DNA of 64,000 nt from an uncultured Bacteroidales bacterium (GTDB lineage Bacteria > Bacteroidota > Bacteroidia > Bacteroidales > Muribaculaceae). The notes beneath the pieces were generated by a model. That model did no database searches, had not been told where the DNA came from, and worked only from the letters and a program-made list of their open reading frames with translations. How positions within the stretch are numbered: the first letter of the stretch is position 1; every line of letters starts with the position of its first letter. Of this stretch, positions 8,617-17,684 are shown in pieces. The stretch is from the NCBI GenBank assembly GCA_902779125.1, contig CACZAC010000021.1:22977-86976 (forward strand), written 5' to 3'. The position numbers and the translations under genes are program-made.

Positions 8617-9860
8617 GAATGGACACCGTCATCATGGGAGGCGGCCTAAGCGGCTTAGCCTGTGGCATCTCCCTCGCCAAGCGCGGCAAGCGCGTGACCA
8701 TCGTAGCCAGTGGACAAAGTACCATGTTTTTTAACGGTGGCTCAATGGAACTGCTGGGATGCGTCAATGGCAAGACCATCGAGAATCCCTTGGAGGCCAT
8801 TGCTTCACTTCCCGAAAGCCATCCTTATCACAAAGTCGGCGTTGACCGCATCGCGTCAATAGCCGAACGCGTGAAGCTGCTGTTTAGCGATTCGGGCATC
8901 GACATGACCGGTTCGGCCAATGCCAATCACTGGCGCATCACTCCGATGGGCATTGCAAAGCCCGCATGGCTTACCCTGAACGACCACCTACGCATCGACG
9001 ACCTCAATCAGTTGCCTGCCAAGCGGTTGGCGCTGATGTGCATCCGCGGATACTTCGACCAACCCAACTCTATGTTGGCACAGGGCCTGAGAAATCTGGG
9101 CTTTGAGGTGGACATGATTGAGTTCACCACCGACGATATTACCGCCCTGCGCCGCAGCCCCAGCGAAATGCGCGCCACTAGCCTCGCCAAGCATCTGGTA
9201 AGCAACAATGCACTACAACGCATAGCTGACCAATTCAACAACTTGGCCGGAAATGCTGATATGGTGCTGATGCCTAGCGTATTTGGCCAGAGTGACAGCA
9301 GTGACTTCCAGACGTTGCAGGCAAGAACAAATAAGCCACTTCGACTGGTTGCCACGTTGCCTCCTTCGGTGGCTGGCATGAGGATGATGAAGCAACTGCG
9401 CCACTACTTCAAGATGCTAGGCGGCACCTACCTGATGGGCGACACCGCCCTCAGCGGCACCTTTGATGGGGACCGCCTCACCAGTATCACCACTGCCAAA
9501 CTTGCCGACATGCCCCTGAAGGCCGACAACTTTGTGCTCGCTACAGGCTCATTTATCAGTCGTGGACTGAAAGCCGACTTTGAGCGAGTGTACGAGCCTA
9601 TTCTGGGCGTTGACGTGGATGCCGATGCTGACCCAGAACAATGGACGCGTTTCGGCGTGTTACAGCCTCAGGCCTACTTCGGCTACGGCGTGGCCACCGA
9701 CAACCAGTTGCGATGCCTCAAACAGGGAAAACCCATTCAAAACCTGCGCGCCATCGGCTCTGTCCTGAGCGGGCATGATGCAGTGAAGATGGGTGATGGT
9801 ACAGGTGTGTCGCTGTTAACTGCCATAGCTGCTGCCGACCAAATCAGGGAAAACAAATAA
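8613..9860 (+). CDS. glpB: Anaerobic glycerol-3-phosphate dehydrogenase subunit B
   Basis: 415 residues, close to E. coli GlpB (419). The N-terminal flavin-binding motif MGGGLSGLACGISLAKRGK starts at residue 8. The C-terminal half contains LATGSFISRGL and the NLRAIGSVLSGHDAVKMGDG stretch expected in the family. GlpB is the subunit thought to link the GlpA dehydrogenase to the GlpC iron-sulfur membrane subunit. It overlaps glpA by 4 bp (translational coupling). A 100-bp gap with a perfect 16-bp dyad separates it from glpC. Confidence 0.93.
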   Translation: MRMDTVIMGGGLSGLACGISLAKRGKRVTIVASGQSTMFFNGGSMELLGCVNGKTIENPLEAIASLPESHPYHKVGVDRIASIAERVKLLFSDSGIDMTGSANANHWRITPMGIAKPAWLTLNDHLRIDDLNQLPAKRLALMCIRGYFDQPNSMLAQGLRNLGFEVDMIEFTTDDITALRRSPSEMRATSLAKHLVSNNALQRIADQFNNLAGNADMVLMPSVFGQSDSSDFQTLQARTNKPLRLVATLPPSVAGMRMMKQLRHYFKMLGGTYLMGDTALSGTFDGDRLTSITTAKLADMPLKADNFVLATGSFISRGLKADFERVYEPILGVDVDADADPEQWTRFGVLQPQAYFGYGVATDNQLRCLKQGKPIQNLRAIGSVLSGHDAVKMGDGTGVSLLTAIAAADQIRENK

Positions 9861-9888
9861 CCGCATTCATAACCATGCGTTACCTCTA

Positions 9889-9904
9889 GTCGAAACATTT
9901 CGAC
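9889..9904. promoter_or_regulatory. Perfect dyad GTCGAAA-CA-TTTCGAC between glpB and glpC
   Basis: A 16-bp inverted repeat (GTCGAAA and TTTCGAC around CA) lies in the 101-bp gap between glpB and glpC. Its CGAAA/TTTCG halves resemble the operator-like sites upstream of glpA, so it could be an internal regulator site; an RNA hairpin or processing site is the alternative. Confidence 0.4.
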
Positions 9905-9961
9905 AAAAGGTTTAAGAATAGATAGATAACGATTTGATTGATGATTTTTTAATTAGTTATT

Positions 9962-11224
9962 ATGGCTGAACGAATGCAAACATGCAACCTCAGCGAAAAC
10001 AACTTTGAGCAGTGCACTAAGTGCAGCATTTGCACTACTGTCTGCCCTGTCGCTGCCGTAACGACCGACTATCCCGGTCCCAAGCAGGCTGGTCCAGACG
10101 GTGAGCGTTATCGCTTGAAGGATCCAGCCTACTTTGACAAGGCGCTGAAACTCTGCCTCAACTGCAAACGCTGTGAGGTGGCATGTCCCAGTGGTGTTCA
10201 CATTGCCGATATTATCCAACAGGCGCGCATGCGTGCCTCCGAGGGAAAGCGTGCCAGCCTGCGCGACACAATGCTCGCCAACACCGATCTGTTGGGCACC
10301 GTTGCCAACCTAGTAGCTCCCGTCGCCAACACGACGTTGGGACTCTCCCCTACTAAACTGGTGATGCACAGCGTAATGGCCATCGACAAGCACCGCACTT
10401 TCCCCGCCTACAGCCGTCAGAAATTCACTACCTGGTTTAAGCGCCACGCCGCCAAGGAGCAGGACGCATACCGCCAGCATGTGAGCTATTTCCACGGTTG
10501 CTACGTCAACTACAATTTTCCCAAGTTGGGTCAAGACCTGGTGAAAATTCTGAATGCCATCGGTTACGGCGTTCACTTGCTCGACAAAGAGCAGTGCTGC
10601 GGTGTTGCTCTCATCGCTAACGGCCTTTACAAGCAAGCCAAGCGCCAGGCCCGCACTAACATCGACAACATACGCACATCAATGAACCGCGACCATCGCG
10701 TGGTTCTCACTACCAGCTCGAGCTGTACCTTTAACATGCGTGATGAATACCCCTCGATGCTTGGTATTGACAATGCCGATGTGCGCGACAATATTAACCT
10801 CGCAACACGATTCATCTATAACCTTGTTGATGAGGAGAAAATAAAACTAATCTTTAAGCAAAACTATAAGCGTAGATTAGCCTATCATACTGCCTGTCAC
10901 ATGCAGCGAATGGGCTGGCAGCTCTACAGCATCGAGCTGCTGCGCATGATTCCTGGTCTTGATCTGATAGAACTCGAACAGGAGTGTTGCGGCATCTCGG
11001 GTACCTACGGCTTCAAAAAAGAGAATTACGAGCGCTCCCAGGCCATAGGTTCGATTTTATTCAAGAGCATCGAGGAAGCACAGGTTGAGGCCGTTACCAC
11101 CGATTGCGAGACCTGCAAATGGCAGATTGAGATGTCCACCGGTCTACCCGTCGAAAATCCCATCAGCGTCCTAGCCGACGCCCTCGACGTAGAGGCCACC
11201 CGCCGTGCAAACGGGGTTTTCTAG
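9962..11224 (+). CDS. glpC: Anaerobic glycerol-3-phosphate dehydrogenase subunit C
   Basis: 420 residues (E. coli GlpC 396). It transfers electrons from the GlpAB flavin to menaquinone at the cytoplasmic membrane. Two [4Fe-4S] motifs are visible: C18, C21, C24, C28-P and C65, C68, C71, C75-P. Two cysteine-rich CCG domains follow (EQCCGVALIANG and QECCGISGTYGF), as in heterodisulfide-reductase-like subunits. The ATG at 9962 is preceded by an A/T-rich stretch. A short tandem heptamer repeat (CTAGTCC) begins at its stop codon, before glpT. Confidence 0.94.
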   Translation: MAERMQTCNLSENNFEQCTKCSICTTVCPVAAVTTDYPGPKQAGPDGERYRLKDPAYFDKALKLCLNCKRCEVACPSGVHIADIIQQARMRASEGKRASLRDTMLANTDLLGTVANLVAPVANTTLGLSPTKLVMHSVMAIDKHRTFPAYSRQKFTTWFKRHAAKEQDAYRQHVSYFHGCYVNYNFPKLGQDLVKILNAIGYGVHLLDKEQCCGVALIANGLYKQAKRQARTNIDNIRTSMNRDHRVVLTTSSSCTFNMRDEYPSMLGIDNADVRDNINLATRFIYNLVDEEKIKLIFKQNYKRRLAYHTACHMQRMGWQLYSIELLRMIPGLDLIELEQECCGISGTYGFKKENYERSQAIGSILFKSIEEAQVEAVTTDCETCKWQIEMSTGLPVENPISVLADALDVEATRRANGVF

Positions 11225-11241
11225 TCCCTAGTCCCTAGTTT
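11221..11241 (+). repeat. Tandem heptamer repeat CTAGTCC x3
   Basis: Three 7-bp units (CTAGTCC, CTAGTCC, CTAGTTT) followed by a degenerate fourth begin at the glpC stop codon and continue into the glpC-glpT gap. One of several intergenic period-7 repeats in this window. Confidence 0.7.
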
Positions 11242-11332
11242 CTAGATAGCTGTGCGATGACAACAGATTACATGATGAAAATTAATAACTTACTATAAAC
11301 TAACAACTTACAACTAAAAACCAAAAGAAATT

Positions 11333-12763
11333 ATGGCAAGTTTTTTAGCCCCCCCGGCCTATAAGCCGGAACAGACCGGTCCCGAAGCCGATGCCAAATA
11401 CAAGAGAATGCGTTGGCAAGTCTTTATCGGCATCTTCATCGGCTATGCCGGTTTCTATCTGGTGAGAAAGAACCTCTCAATGGCGGTTGCGCCACTGGGC
11501 AATCTCGGATTTAACGAAGCCGAACTCGGTGGTGCCATGGCAATGAATGCCCTGGCCTACGGTATCTCCAAGTTTGTCATGGCCAGCGTGAGCGACCGCA
11601 GCAATGCGCGCCGCTTCTTGCCTTTGGGCTTGATTCTGTCGTCCATCGCCATGTTATTCATGATTGTGCCCGTTGTGGCTATCGGCCCCGAGAACAAGGG
11701 ATTGGCCATCACCCTGATGGGTGTGTTCAACTTCCTCGTGGGTTGGTTCCAGGGTATGGGCTGGCCTCCGTGCGGTCGTGTGATGACCCGCTGGTTCTCC
11801 ATCAAGGAGCGCGGCACATGGATGAGTGTGTGGAACTGTGCCCACAACGTGGGTGGTGCCCTCGTAGGCCCCATGGCCGGTTATGGTGCGCTGTGGTTCG
11901 GTCACTGGTTCTTCGGCAAGAACGAGAATCTCTACTTCCTGATCGGTACTTATGCCTTCCCCGCCGCTGTGGCTATCCTGATTGCCATCATCGCCTATGT
12001 GCTCATCCGTGACACCCCTCAGTCCTGCGGTCTTCCCTCGATTGAGAAGTGGAGCGGCAGTGCTTCCAAGAACTATGACGAGAAGAAGAGCGAGCAGTCG
12101 CTTAGCGTAAAGGAAATCTTCCGCACCGTGCTGTCCAACAAGTTCTTGTGGTATATCGCCTTGGCCAACTCCTTTATCTACATGGTGCGCTACGGCTGTC
12201 TTGACTGGGCTCCCAAGATTCTCGACACCCAGGGTGCCGACCTCAAGAGCGCCGGTTGGGCTTACTTCGCGTTTGAGTTCGCCGCCATTCCCGGCACTAT
12301 CTTCTGCGGCTGGTTGAGCGACAAGGTCTTCAAGGGCCGTCGCGCAATGCCCACGATGCTGTTCATGGCCATCATCATCGCCGTGATTTTCGTCTACTGG
12401 CAGTTCATCAACAACTTCTGGGTTGTTGTCGGCTGTCTGATTGCCATCGGTTTCCTGATTTACGGTCCCGTCATGCTCATCGGTGTGCAGGCCCTCGACC
12501 TGGCCCCGAAGAATGCAGCAGGCACCGCTGCCGGACTCACGGGCTTCATGGGCTATGTGCTCGGCACCAGTATTCTTGCCAACACCGTTCTGGGCTATGT
12601 GCTCAAGATGGCCAAGAGTGCCGCCGGCTATGACTTCACCAATTATTTCCTCTTGCTCATCGGAGCCTGTGTGCTTGCCATCTTCTTCATGGCGCTGACC
12701 TTCAAGGAAGAACAGTACCTCGTGGCCGACCGCAAGGGCGAACATGTTGAGGATAAGAAATAA
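11333..12763 (+). CDS. glpT: Glycerol-3-phosphate transporter (MFS, OPA family)
   Basis: 476 residues with about 12 membrane segments. The organophosphate:phosphate antiporter signature is clear: YLVRKNLSMAVAPL near residue 45, then QGMGWPPCGRVMTRWF and ERGTWMSVWNCAHN. GlpT exchanges external glycerol-3-phosphate for internal inorganic phosphate. The gene lies between the dehydrogenase (glpABC) and the diesterase (glpQ), so the substrate assignment as G3P rather than hexose phosphate is supported by context. The 43-bp gap to glpQ suggests co-transcription. Confidence 0.93.
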   Translation: MASFLAPPAYKPEQTGPEADAKYKRMRWQVFIGIFIGYAGFYLVRKNLSMAVAPLGNLGFNEAELGGAMAMNALAYGISKFVMASVSDRSNARRFLPLGLILSSIAMLFMIVPVVAIGPENKGLAITLMGVFNFLVGWFQGMGWPPCGRVMTRWFSIKERGTWMSVWNCAHNVGGALVGPMAGYGALWFGHWFFGKNENLYFLIGTYAFPAAVAILIAIIAYVLIRDTPQSCGLPSIEKWSGSASKNYDEKKSEQSLSVKEIFRTVLSNKFLWYIALANSFIYMVRYGCLDWAPKILDTQGADLKSAGWAYFAFEFAAIPGTIFCGWLSDKVFKGRRAMPTMLFMAIIIAVIFVYWQFINNFWVVVGCLIAIGFLIYGPVMLIGVQALDLAPKNAAGTAAGLTGFMGYVLGTSILANTVLGYVLKMAKSAAGYDFTNYFLLLIGACVLAIFFMALTFKEEQYLVADRKGEHVEDKK

Positions 12764-12805
12764 TCATTTAACACAATAATTTATTCATTTAAAACCAATT
12801 AACTT

Positions 12806-14428
12806 ATGTTTAAGAATCTCGTTAGAGTAGGTTTGCTGAGCGCCGTTGTGCTTGCAACCTTTACCTCATGTGAGGAAGAACAGCAGTTCACCAATGAGAA
12901 GCTTGACGCCAAGCGCGTGGAGGTTCAAGTGCTGAACTCAGAACTTGCCAAAGTTCGTGACTATGTGCCCCTGTATGCAGTTGTTGCACACCGTGGTTCC
13001 ACCTTCTGGGCTCCCGAGGAGACCGAGGCATCGTGGCGTTGGGCCCGTGAGATGGGTGCCGACTATCTGGAGAGTGACGTACAGTGCACCAAGGACGGTA
13101 TCGTGCTCGCCAACCACGATGAGAACCTGAAGCGCACCACCAACATCGAGAACGTGTTCAGCGAGAATGTTCCCGCCAGCCGTGTTGAATTCTACATGAG
13201 CTTGGGCTTCTCACGTGCAGATGCTGAGGCACAGTACGGCCGTGACATGGCTGCTTTCCGTCCCTTCTACACGTTGTCCTATTATTATGCCGAGCTGCTC
13301 ATGCTTGATGCCGGTAGCTGGTTCAACGAAAGTTCTCTGGAGCAGGCTCGTCCGACCTTCAAGGCTACCGAGAACGGCCGCTTCGAGAATGGCATGATTG
13401 TTTACAGCAATGGTCTGTACATCAGCGCCATCCAGGACCAGATTGCCTATGCACAGGGCAAGCGCCTGATTCGTGATGCTGAGGGCCGTCGCGTGCTCAC
13501 CTACAAGATTAAGGACGAATACAAGGGCATGACGCTGGAGCAGATTTACAACAAAATCAAGGAAAAAGGCCAGTACAACCCCAAGTACATGGACTTCATC
13601 GAGTACGACTTCGCTAACGCCTACGAAGCTGACCCTGAGGACACCGGCAACCGTCCCGGCATCTATGTCGAGTTCAAGGAGAGCTGGCTGAACCCTGGCA
13701 ACATGGAGCAGCGTGTGTATGACGTGCTGGCCGAGCAGGGCTGGAACATCATCACCAAAGATCCCGGTGAACAGCCCTTCTATAAGAACGGTAAGGTGAA
13801 CGTGGGTAACACCCGCGGTCGCGTCATCCTGCAGACCTTCTCGTTTGACGCATTGCGTCGTGCTAACGACGTCTTCAAGGGTCGCATTCCCATGTGCTAT
13901 CTGCTGTGGATCAGCGAGCCCGCTTATGCTACCGATATCGCCTATGACACCCCCACTGGCTATGCAGCCTTCATCAAGTGGGCTCAGGACAATGGCGCCC
14001 ACATCATCGGTCCCGCCATCAGTGGCGCTCCCAACAACTATCCCGAGATGAATGCACCCTGGCAGGCCTATATGATTCGCCGTGCCGGTATGATTAACCA
14101 CCCCTACAGCTTCGACAGCTGGGCACAGATGTGCAAGTACATGGGTTACTACAACTACGAGTGGGAGACCGAGTTTGACGACCTGCTCCGTCTGGAGATT
14201 CCCGCTACTCCCTACTGCACCGCCAGCTATCCCCACAGTGTGCCCGTTTACATGGACGGTTTCTTCACCAACCGCACCGAGATGTCGCTGCGCTACATGA
14301 TTGAGAACGGTTTCCGCGGCAACGCCCAACTGCCCAACCCCTTCCACGCTGGGCAGAAGTATGACAACTCACAGGCCAACGTCATCGTTCCCGATGCAGT
14401 TGCTACCCTTGAGCGTCTGGGTTACTAA
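12806..14428 (+). CDS. glpQ: Glycerophosphodiester phosphodiesterase (GlpQ-like lipoprotein)
   Basis: 540 residues. It hydrolyses glycerophosphodiesters (deacylated phospholipids) to glycerol-3-phosphate and an alcohol. The N-terminus ends in a lipobox with Cys22 (ATFTSC), so it is an anchored lipoprotein. GDPD catalytic motifs are present: AHRG (His62), PEET (Glu71), LESDVQCTKDG (Glu89, Asp91) and NHDENLKRTTN (His104). It is some 200 residues longer than E. coli GlpQ; an extra segment of about 100 residues follows the His-Asp motif. It lies between glpT and a porin, fitting a role in feeding G3P to the transporter. Confidence 0.92.
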   Translation: MFKNLVRVGLLSAVVLATFTSCEEEQQFTNEKLDAKRVEVQVLNSELAKVRDYVPLYAVVAHRGSTFWAPEETEASWRWAREMGADYLESDVQCTKDGIVLANHDENLKRTTNIENVFSENVPASRVEFYMSLGFSRADAEAQYGRDMAAFRPFYTLSYYYAELLMLDAGSWFNESSLEQARPTFKATENGRFENGMIVYSNGLYISAIQDQIAYAQGKRLIRDAEGRRVLTYKIKDEYKGMTLEQIYNKIKEKGQYNPKYMDFIEYDFANAYEADPEDTGNRPGIYVEFKESWLNPGNMEQRVYDVLAEQGWNIITKDPGEQPFYKNGKVNVGNTRGRVILQTFSFDALRRANDVFKGRIPMCYLLWISEPAYATDIAYDTPTGYAAFIKWAQDNGAHIIGPAISGAPNNYPEMNAPWQAYMIRRAGMINHPYSFDSWAQMCKYMGYYNYEWETEFDDLLRLEIPATPYCTASYPHSVPVYMDGFFTNRTEMSLRYMIENGFRGNAQLPNPFHAGQKYDNSQANVIVPDAVATLERLGY

Positions 14429-14478
14429 TCCACAACCGCTGTAATAACATTAACAACATTAAATTGACACATTTAAAT

Positions 14479-15822
14479 ATGAAAAAATATATTTTAATGC
14501 CTCTTATGGCAGTCTTCGCTCTGACAGCAGCAGCTCAGGATTTCGACACCGACCCCACTCTGGAGCTCGAGAACGCCGAGAAGCAAGTGAAGTTCACCGT
14601 TGGTGCCCGCATGATGGCCGACGCAGCATATTATCACAGCGATTTCACTCCCCTGCAGAGCGGCGCTTCGATTACTGACGCCCGTATCCGCACCTCGATG
14701 ACCTATAAGGACTGGTATTTCTATGCCGACTTCGGTTTTGGCGGTGGCAAGTTCGCCCAGAAGAACATCTTCTTGCAGTACAGCCACCTAGACAACAACG
14801 ACAACACCCATGCCGTAAAGGTTGGTTACTACAATGACCCCGCTGGTTCGATGGCCCGCAACACCTCGCTGGGCAGCTACCACTTCATCAGCCGTCCCGG
14901 TTCGTCCTATGCACTGGGCGAAGGCCGTGAACTGGGTATCAGCTACAAGTACAACAGTGACCGTTTCATGGCCTATCAGGGTGTGTTCACCGAGAACCAG
15001 TATAACAAAATTGATGCTGGCTTCAATGGTATTACCGTTGCCGGTCGCTACTTGTTCCGTCCCATCAGTAATGATTACCAGACCCTTCACGTGGGTGTGA
15101 GCGCACGCTTTGCCCATCTGGGTGGTGGTGAGGTTTATAACAACGTGCTCAAGAAAAGCCTCCACTTGGGTCAGGCTCTTGAAACCCTCGTTGACGAGGA
15201 CGAGCAGTTTATGAACGCAGACCTCGATTGGGCTAACAACGTGGTTAACGTGGGCGCTGAGGCCCTCTATCAGAACAACAAGTTCTTTGCCCGTGGTGAG
15301 TTCTTCTACAAGCATGTGACCAAGAAGCGTGACAGCTACTCGCTCTTTATCGATGCCCAGAACAACATCGACGGTTGGGGCGACATCGACTGGTGGGAGA
15401 ATGCCAACAAACTGAAAAACAACAATTTCTTTGGTGGATATGTTGAGGCTGGCATCCAGCTCCTGGGTAATGGCTTCAAGTATAACAAGCAGGAAGGTGT
15501 GCTCGGCGGCATGGACGGCAAGTCACTCGAACTGGTGGCCCGTTACAACTATACCGGTTTGAATAACCTCACCAAAGGTGAGTATTACAATGCCGGTCGC
15601 GGCCACTACTATGCTAACGGTTACATGGAGGATTGGCCCGGCACTGGCGCTACCAGCGTTGGCGGTGGTGACATCCACAGCTTTACCCTTGGTCTGAACT
15701 ACGCGTTCAACCGCTACGTGCTGTGCATGGTAGACTACACCTTCCACAAGCTGGACAAGCCCTTCTTGCCCAACGACAAGAACATCCACGTGGCTCAGGC
15801 CCGCGTTCAGTTCACGTTCTAA
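14479..15822 (+). CDS. OprO/OprP-type porin
   Basis: 447 residues from the ATG at 14479, chosen because the signal peptide MKKYILMPLMAVFALTAAAQ starts there. The mature protein opens with KQVKFTVGARMMADAAYYH, and runs of alternating beta-strands with short turns end in ARVQFTF, the terminal Phe typical of outer-membrane barrels. It resembles the phosphate-selective porin O/P family. As last gene of the glp operon, 50 bp after glpQ, it probably lets anionic glycerophospho-compounds through the outer membrane. Substrate is inferred from context only. Confidence 0.82.
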   Translation: MKKYILMPLMAVFALTAAAQDFDTDPTLELENAEKQVKFTVGARMMADAAYYHSDFTPLQSGASITDARIRTSMTYKDWYFYADFGFGGGKFAQKNIFLQYSHLDNNDNTHAVKVGYYNDPAGSMARNTSLGSYHFISRPGSSYALGEGRELGISYKYNSDRFMAYQGVFTENQYNKIDAGFNGITVAGRYLFRPISNDYQTLHVGVSARFAHLGGGEVYNNVLKKSLHLGQALETLVDEDEQFMNADLDWANNVVNVGAEALYQNNKFFARGEFFYKHVTKKRDSYSLFIDAQNNIDGWGDIDWWENANKLKNNNFFGGYVEAGIQLLGNGFKYNKQEGVLGGMDGKSLELVARYNYTGLNNLTKGEYYNAGRGHYYANGYMEDWPGTGATSVGGGDIHSFTLGLNYAFNRYVLCMVDYTFHKLDKPFLPNDKNIHVAQARVQFTF

Positions 15823-15881
15823 AAAGTAGTATTAACTACCATTCAGCATATACTATTTAATCATTTTTTCCTATCAATCAA

Positions 15882-15922
15882 TCCCGCCAAACCCGTGAAG
15901 GGCATGGCGGGATTTTTCTTTT
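15882..15922 (+). terminator. Rho-independent terminator of the glp operon
   Basis: TCCCGCCA and TGGCGGGA arms with a 15-base loop are followed by TTTTTCTTTT, about 60 bp after the porin stop. Confidence 0.85.
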
Positions 15923-15940
15923 CACGGAGCAGGCTTGTGG

Positions 15941-16240
15941 AATTACGGCGGCAAAGCCGCCGCCCACGGGACAAAGCTGCTTGGTGCCGCGGCGGGAGCC
16001 GCGGCATGGTCGACACTGACGCGGGAAACGGGCGAACGAGGGCGATCCTGGGGCCGCGGCAGGAGCCGCGGCATAGTCAACACTGACGCGGGAACAGGGC
16101 GAACAAGGGGCGATCTTGGGGCCGCGGCGGGAGCCGCGGCATAGGCGACACTGACGCGGGAAACGGGCGGACGGGAGGCACTCTTGGGGCCGCGGCGGGA
16201 GCCGCGGCACAGTCAACCCTGACGCGGGAACAGGGCGGAC
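15941..16240 (+). repeat. GC-rich hairpin repeat array 1 (REP-like), head plus 4 units
   Basis: A head hairpin (GGCGGC-AAA-GCCGCC, 15947-15961) followed by GCCCACGGGACAAAGC leads into four units at about 68-bp spacing. Each unit has GCCGCGGC arms around GGGA or AGGA, then CATRGTCGAC-like sequence and CTGACGCGGGAA. It fills the convergent gap between the porin and the 16299-17522 gene. The same head and unit structure recurs at 28.3, 39.3 and 42.1 kb, with a diverged copy at 22.8 kb. Not a coding region despite long Pro/Arg-rich open frames. Confidence 0.85.
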
Positions 16241-16243
16241 GGA

Positions 16244-16279
16244 AGAGGCGCGGCCGTGGAGCGGTCGCGCCTCTTTTTT
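16244..16279 (+). terminator. Hairpin with T-run beyond repeat array 1
   Basis: AGAGGCGCG and CGCGCCTCT arms are followed on the plus strand by TTTTTT. It would stop plus-strand read-through into the convergent gene at 16299; on the minus strand no T-run follows. Confidence 0.6.
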
Positions 16280-16298
16280 CATTGGGTGGTTGTGATGG

Positions 16299-17522
16299 TT
16301 ACTTGATGACCTTAGTGGCGGAAGTGGTGCCGTCGCTGTAGGTTGTTACCTGGATGGTCATGCCGCTGGGCTGTGCCATCTGCTGGCCAGCCATGTTGTA
16401 ATAGCGCACATCAGTTACCTGCTTGCCGGCATTGACCTCGTTGATTGCCGTGGTGTGGGGATAAACCTCGAGATAAACGATGTCGGACTTGTTGGTCTCA
16501 CGACCTACGGTATAGTTCACCTGGATACCGATGCGCCAATCAAACATCGGGTTGTCGCCCATGTTGGTGCGGTAGAAGTAAACGCGGCGCAGATAGAAGT
16601 CATAACCGCTGTAACCATAGGGAATCTCGGTCATGTCAGTCTCGAATCCATTGTTCAAGCCGTAGGTGTCATAGTCGAAGGTGAACAGTTCGTCTTCGTC
16701 GGTGAAGATGCTGTAAGTCAGGCAGTCGGGGTCAAGCGGGTTGCCGTCAACGTCAAAGAGGTTGATGTTGAAGTCAAAGCGCGTGTAACCGTCCTCAGCA
16801 ACGCCACAGTCAAAGAAGTCAAGAGCCTCAGGGTTGGCAGGTACTGCAGGTACTGCCTCGCCAAGCGGTGTCCAAACCGAATTCCACTCGATGGTGGCAA
16901 CGCTGCCATCATCGCTCCAAATGCCAGCAAGGCCCGTTGCCACGCAGTTGTTGGGATAAGGATTATCCACGCTGCCCTCACTGCCGACCATGGTGATGGT
17001 ACCGTTTTCAGGGTCGATGGCATAAATCACCTCCTCGGCACGGTCGTCGGCAATGTAATCGAGCCAGTAGAAGTCATCGCCCAAGTCGATGACTTCGGTC
17101 GAACCCCATGATAATATCACGCCATAGCCAAACTCCTCGTTGAAGGCGACATACTGTCCCAGAGGTACCGAAATCATTGTTCCGTCCTCAATCAGCTCTC
17201 CAACTACCCAAACGCCAGTACCCTCGGCGTAGCAGAGGATGTCCTGAATGTAAACGGTTGTGCCGTCATCGGCATAAACGACCTTCACACGTCCAGTCTG
17301 ATAGTCGGTGTCATAACCATAAAGACTCGACAGCAGGTACTCGCCCCCGCGCAAGTAATTGACGACAGTGCCCTCGGGCTGCTCGGTGATGATGTCAACA
17401 CGCGAGGTGTGATTCCTGGTAGGCTTGTCCATCGGGCGATAGGCGTTGCCGTGGGATTTCACACCAGCCGACGCACACATAGCGACAGCCATACAAATGA
17501 TAAGTAATGTTAATTTCTTCAT
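16299..17522 (-). CDS. Secreted protein with C-terminal sorting-like tail
   Basis: 407 residues. The signal peptide is MKKLTLLIICMAVAMCASAG. The central part (80-350) is Asp/Tyr/Gly-rich beta-type sequence of unknown family. The last ~40 residues read VRYYNMAGQQMAQPSG, then MTIQVTTYSDGTT and finally KVIK. The Y-NMxGQ start matches type A (T9SS-like) C-terminal sorting tails, but the following strand differs from the usual GIYI..GKK.VVK form. The same variant tail ends the unrelated protein at 42386-44239, so it is probably an interchangeable export or attachment signal. The ligand or activity is unknown. Confidence 0.8.
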   Translation of the reverse strand: MKKLTLLIICMAVAMCASAGVKSHGNAYRPMDKPTRNHTSRVDIITEQPEGTVVNYLRGGEYLLSSLYGYDTDYQTGRVKVVYADDGTTVYIQDILCYAEGTGVWVVGELIEDGTMISVPLGQYVAFNEEFGYGVILSWGSTEVIDLGDDFYWLDYIADDRAEEVIYAIDPENGTITMVGSEGSVDNPYPNNCVATGLAGIWSDDGSVATIEWNSVWTPLGEAVPAVPANPEALDFFDCGVAEDGYTRFDFNINLFDVDGNPLDPDCLTYSIFTDEDELFTFDYDTYGLNNGFETDMTEIPYGYSGYDFYLRRVYFYRTNMGDNPMFDWRIGIQVNYTVGRETNKSDIVYLEVYPHTTAINEVNAGKQVTDVRYYNMAGQQMAQPSGMTIQVTTYSDGTTSATKVIK

Positions 17523-17684
17523 ACGCTTAATAGTTTATGTTTGAATAAAAGATTCTTCCAGAGTTGGGAACATTAATCGTTAATAGTGATGCAAATTTAG
17601 TGAATTATTTCAAAATAATTGCTCAATTTGATAAAAAACATTAGTTTTGTAGTCGCAATAATTACATTCTAACAAAATACTGAA

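Noticed and set aside
13211-14347. 378-codon minus-strand frame opposite glpQ
   Set aside because: The plus strand encodes a GDPD with catalytic motifs in a co-directional operon; the antisense frame shows no features.
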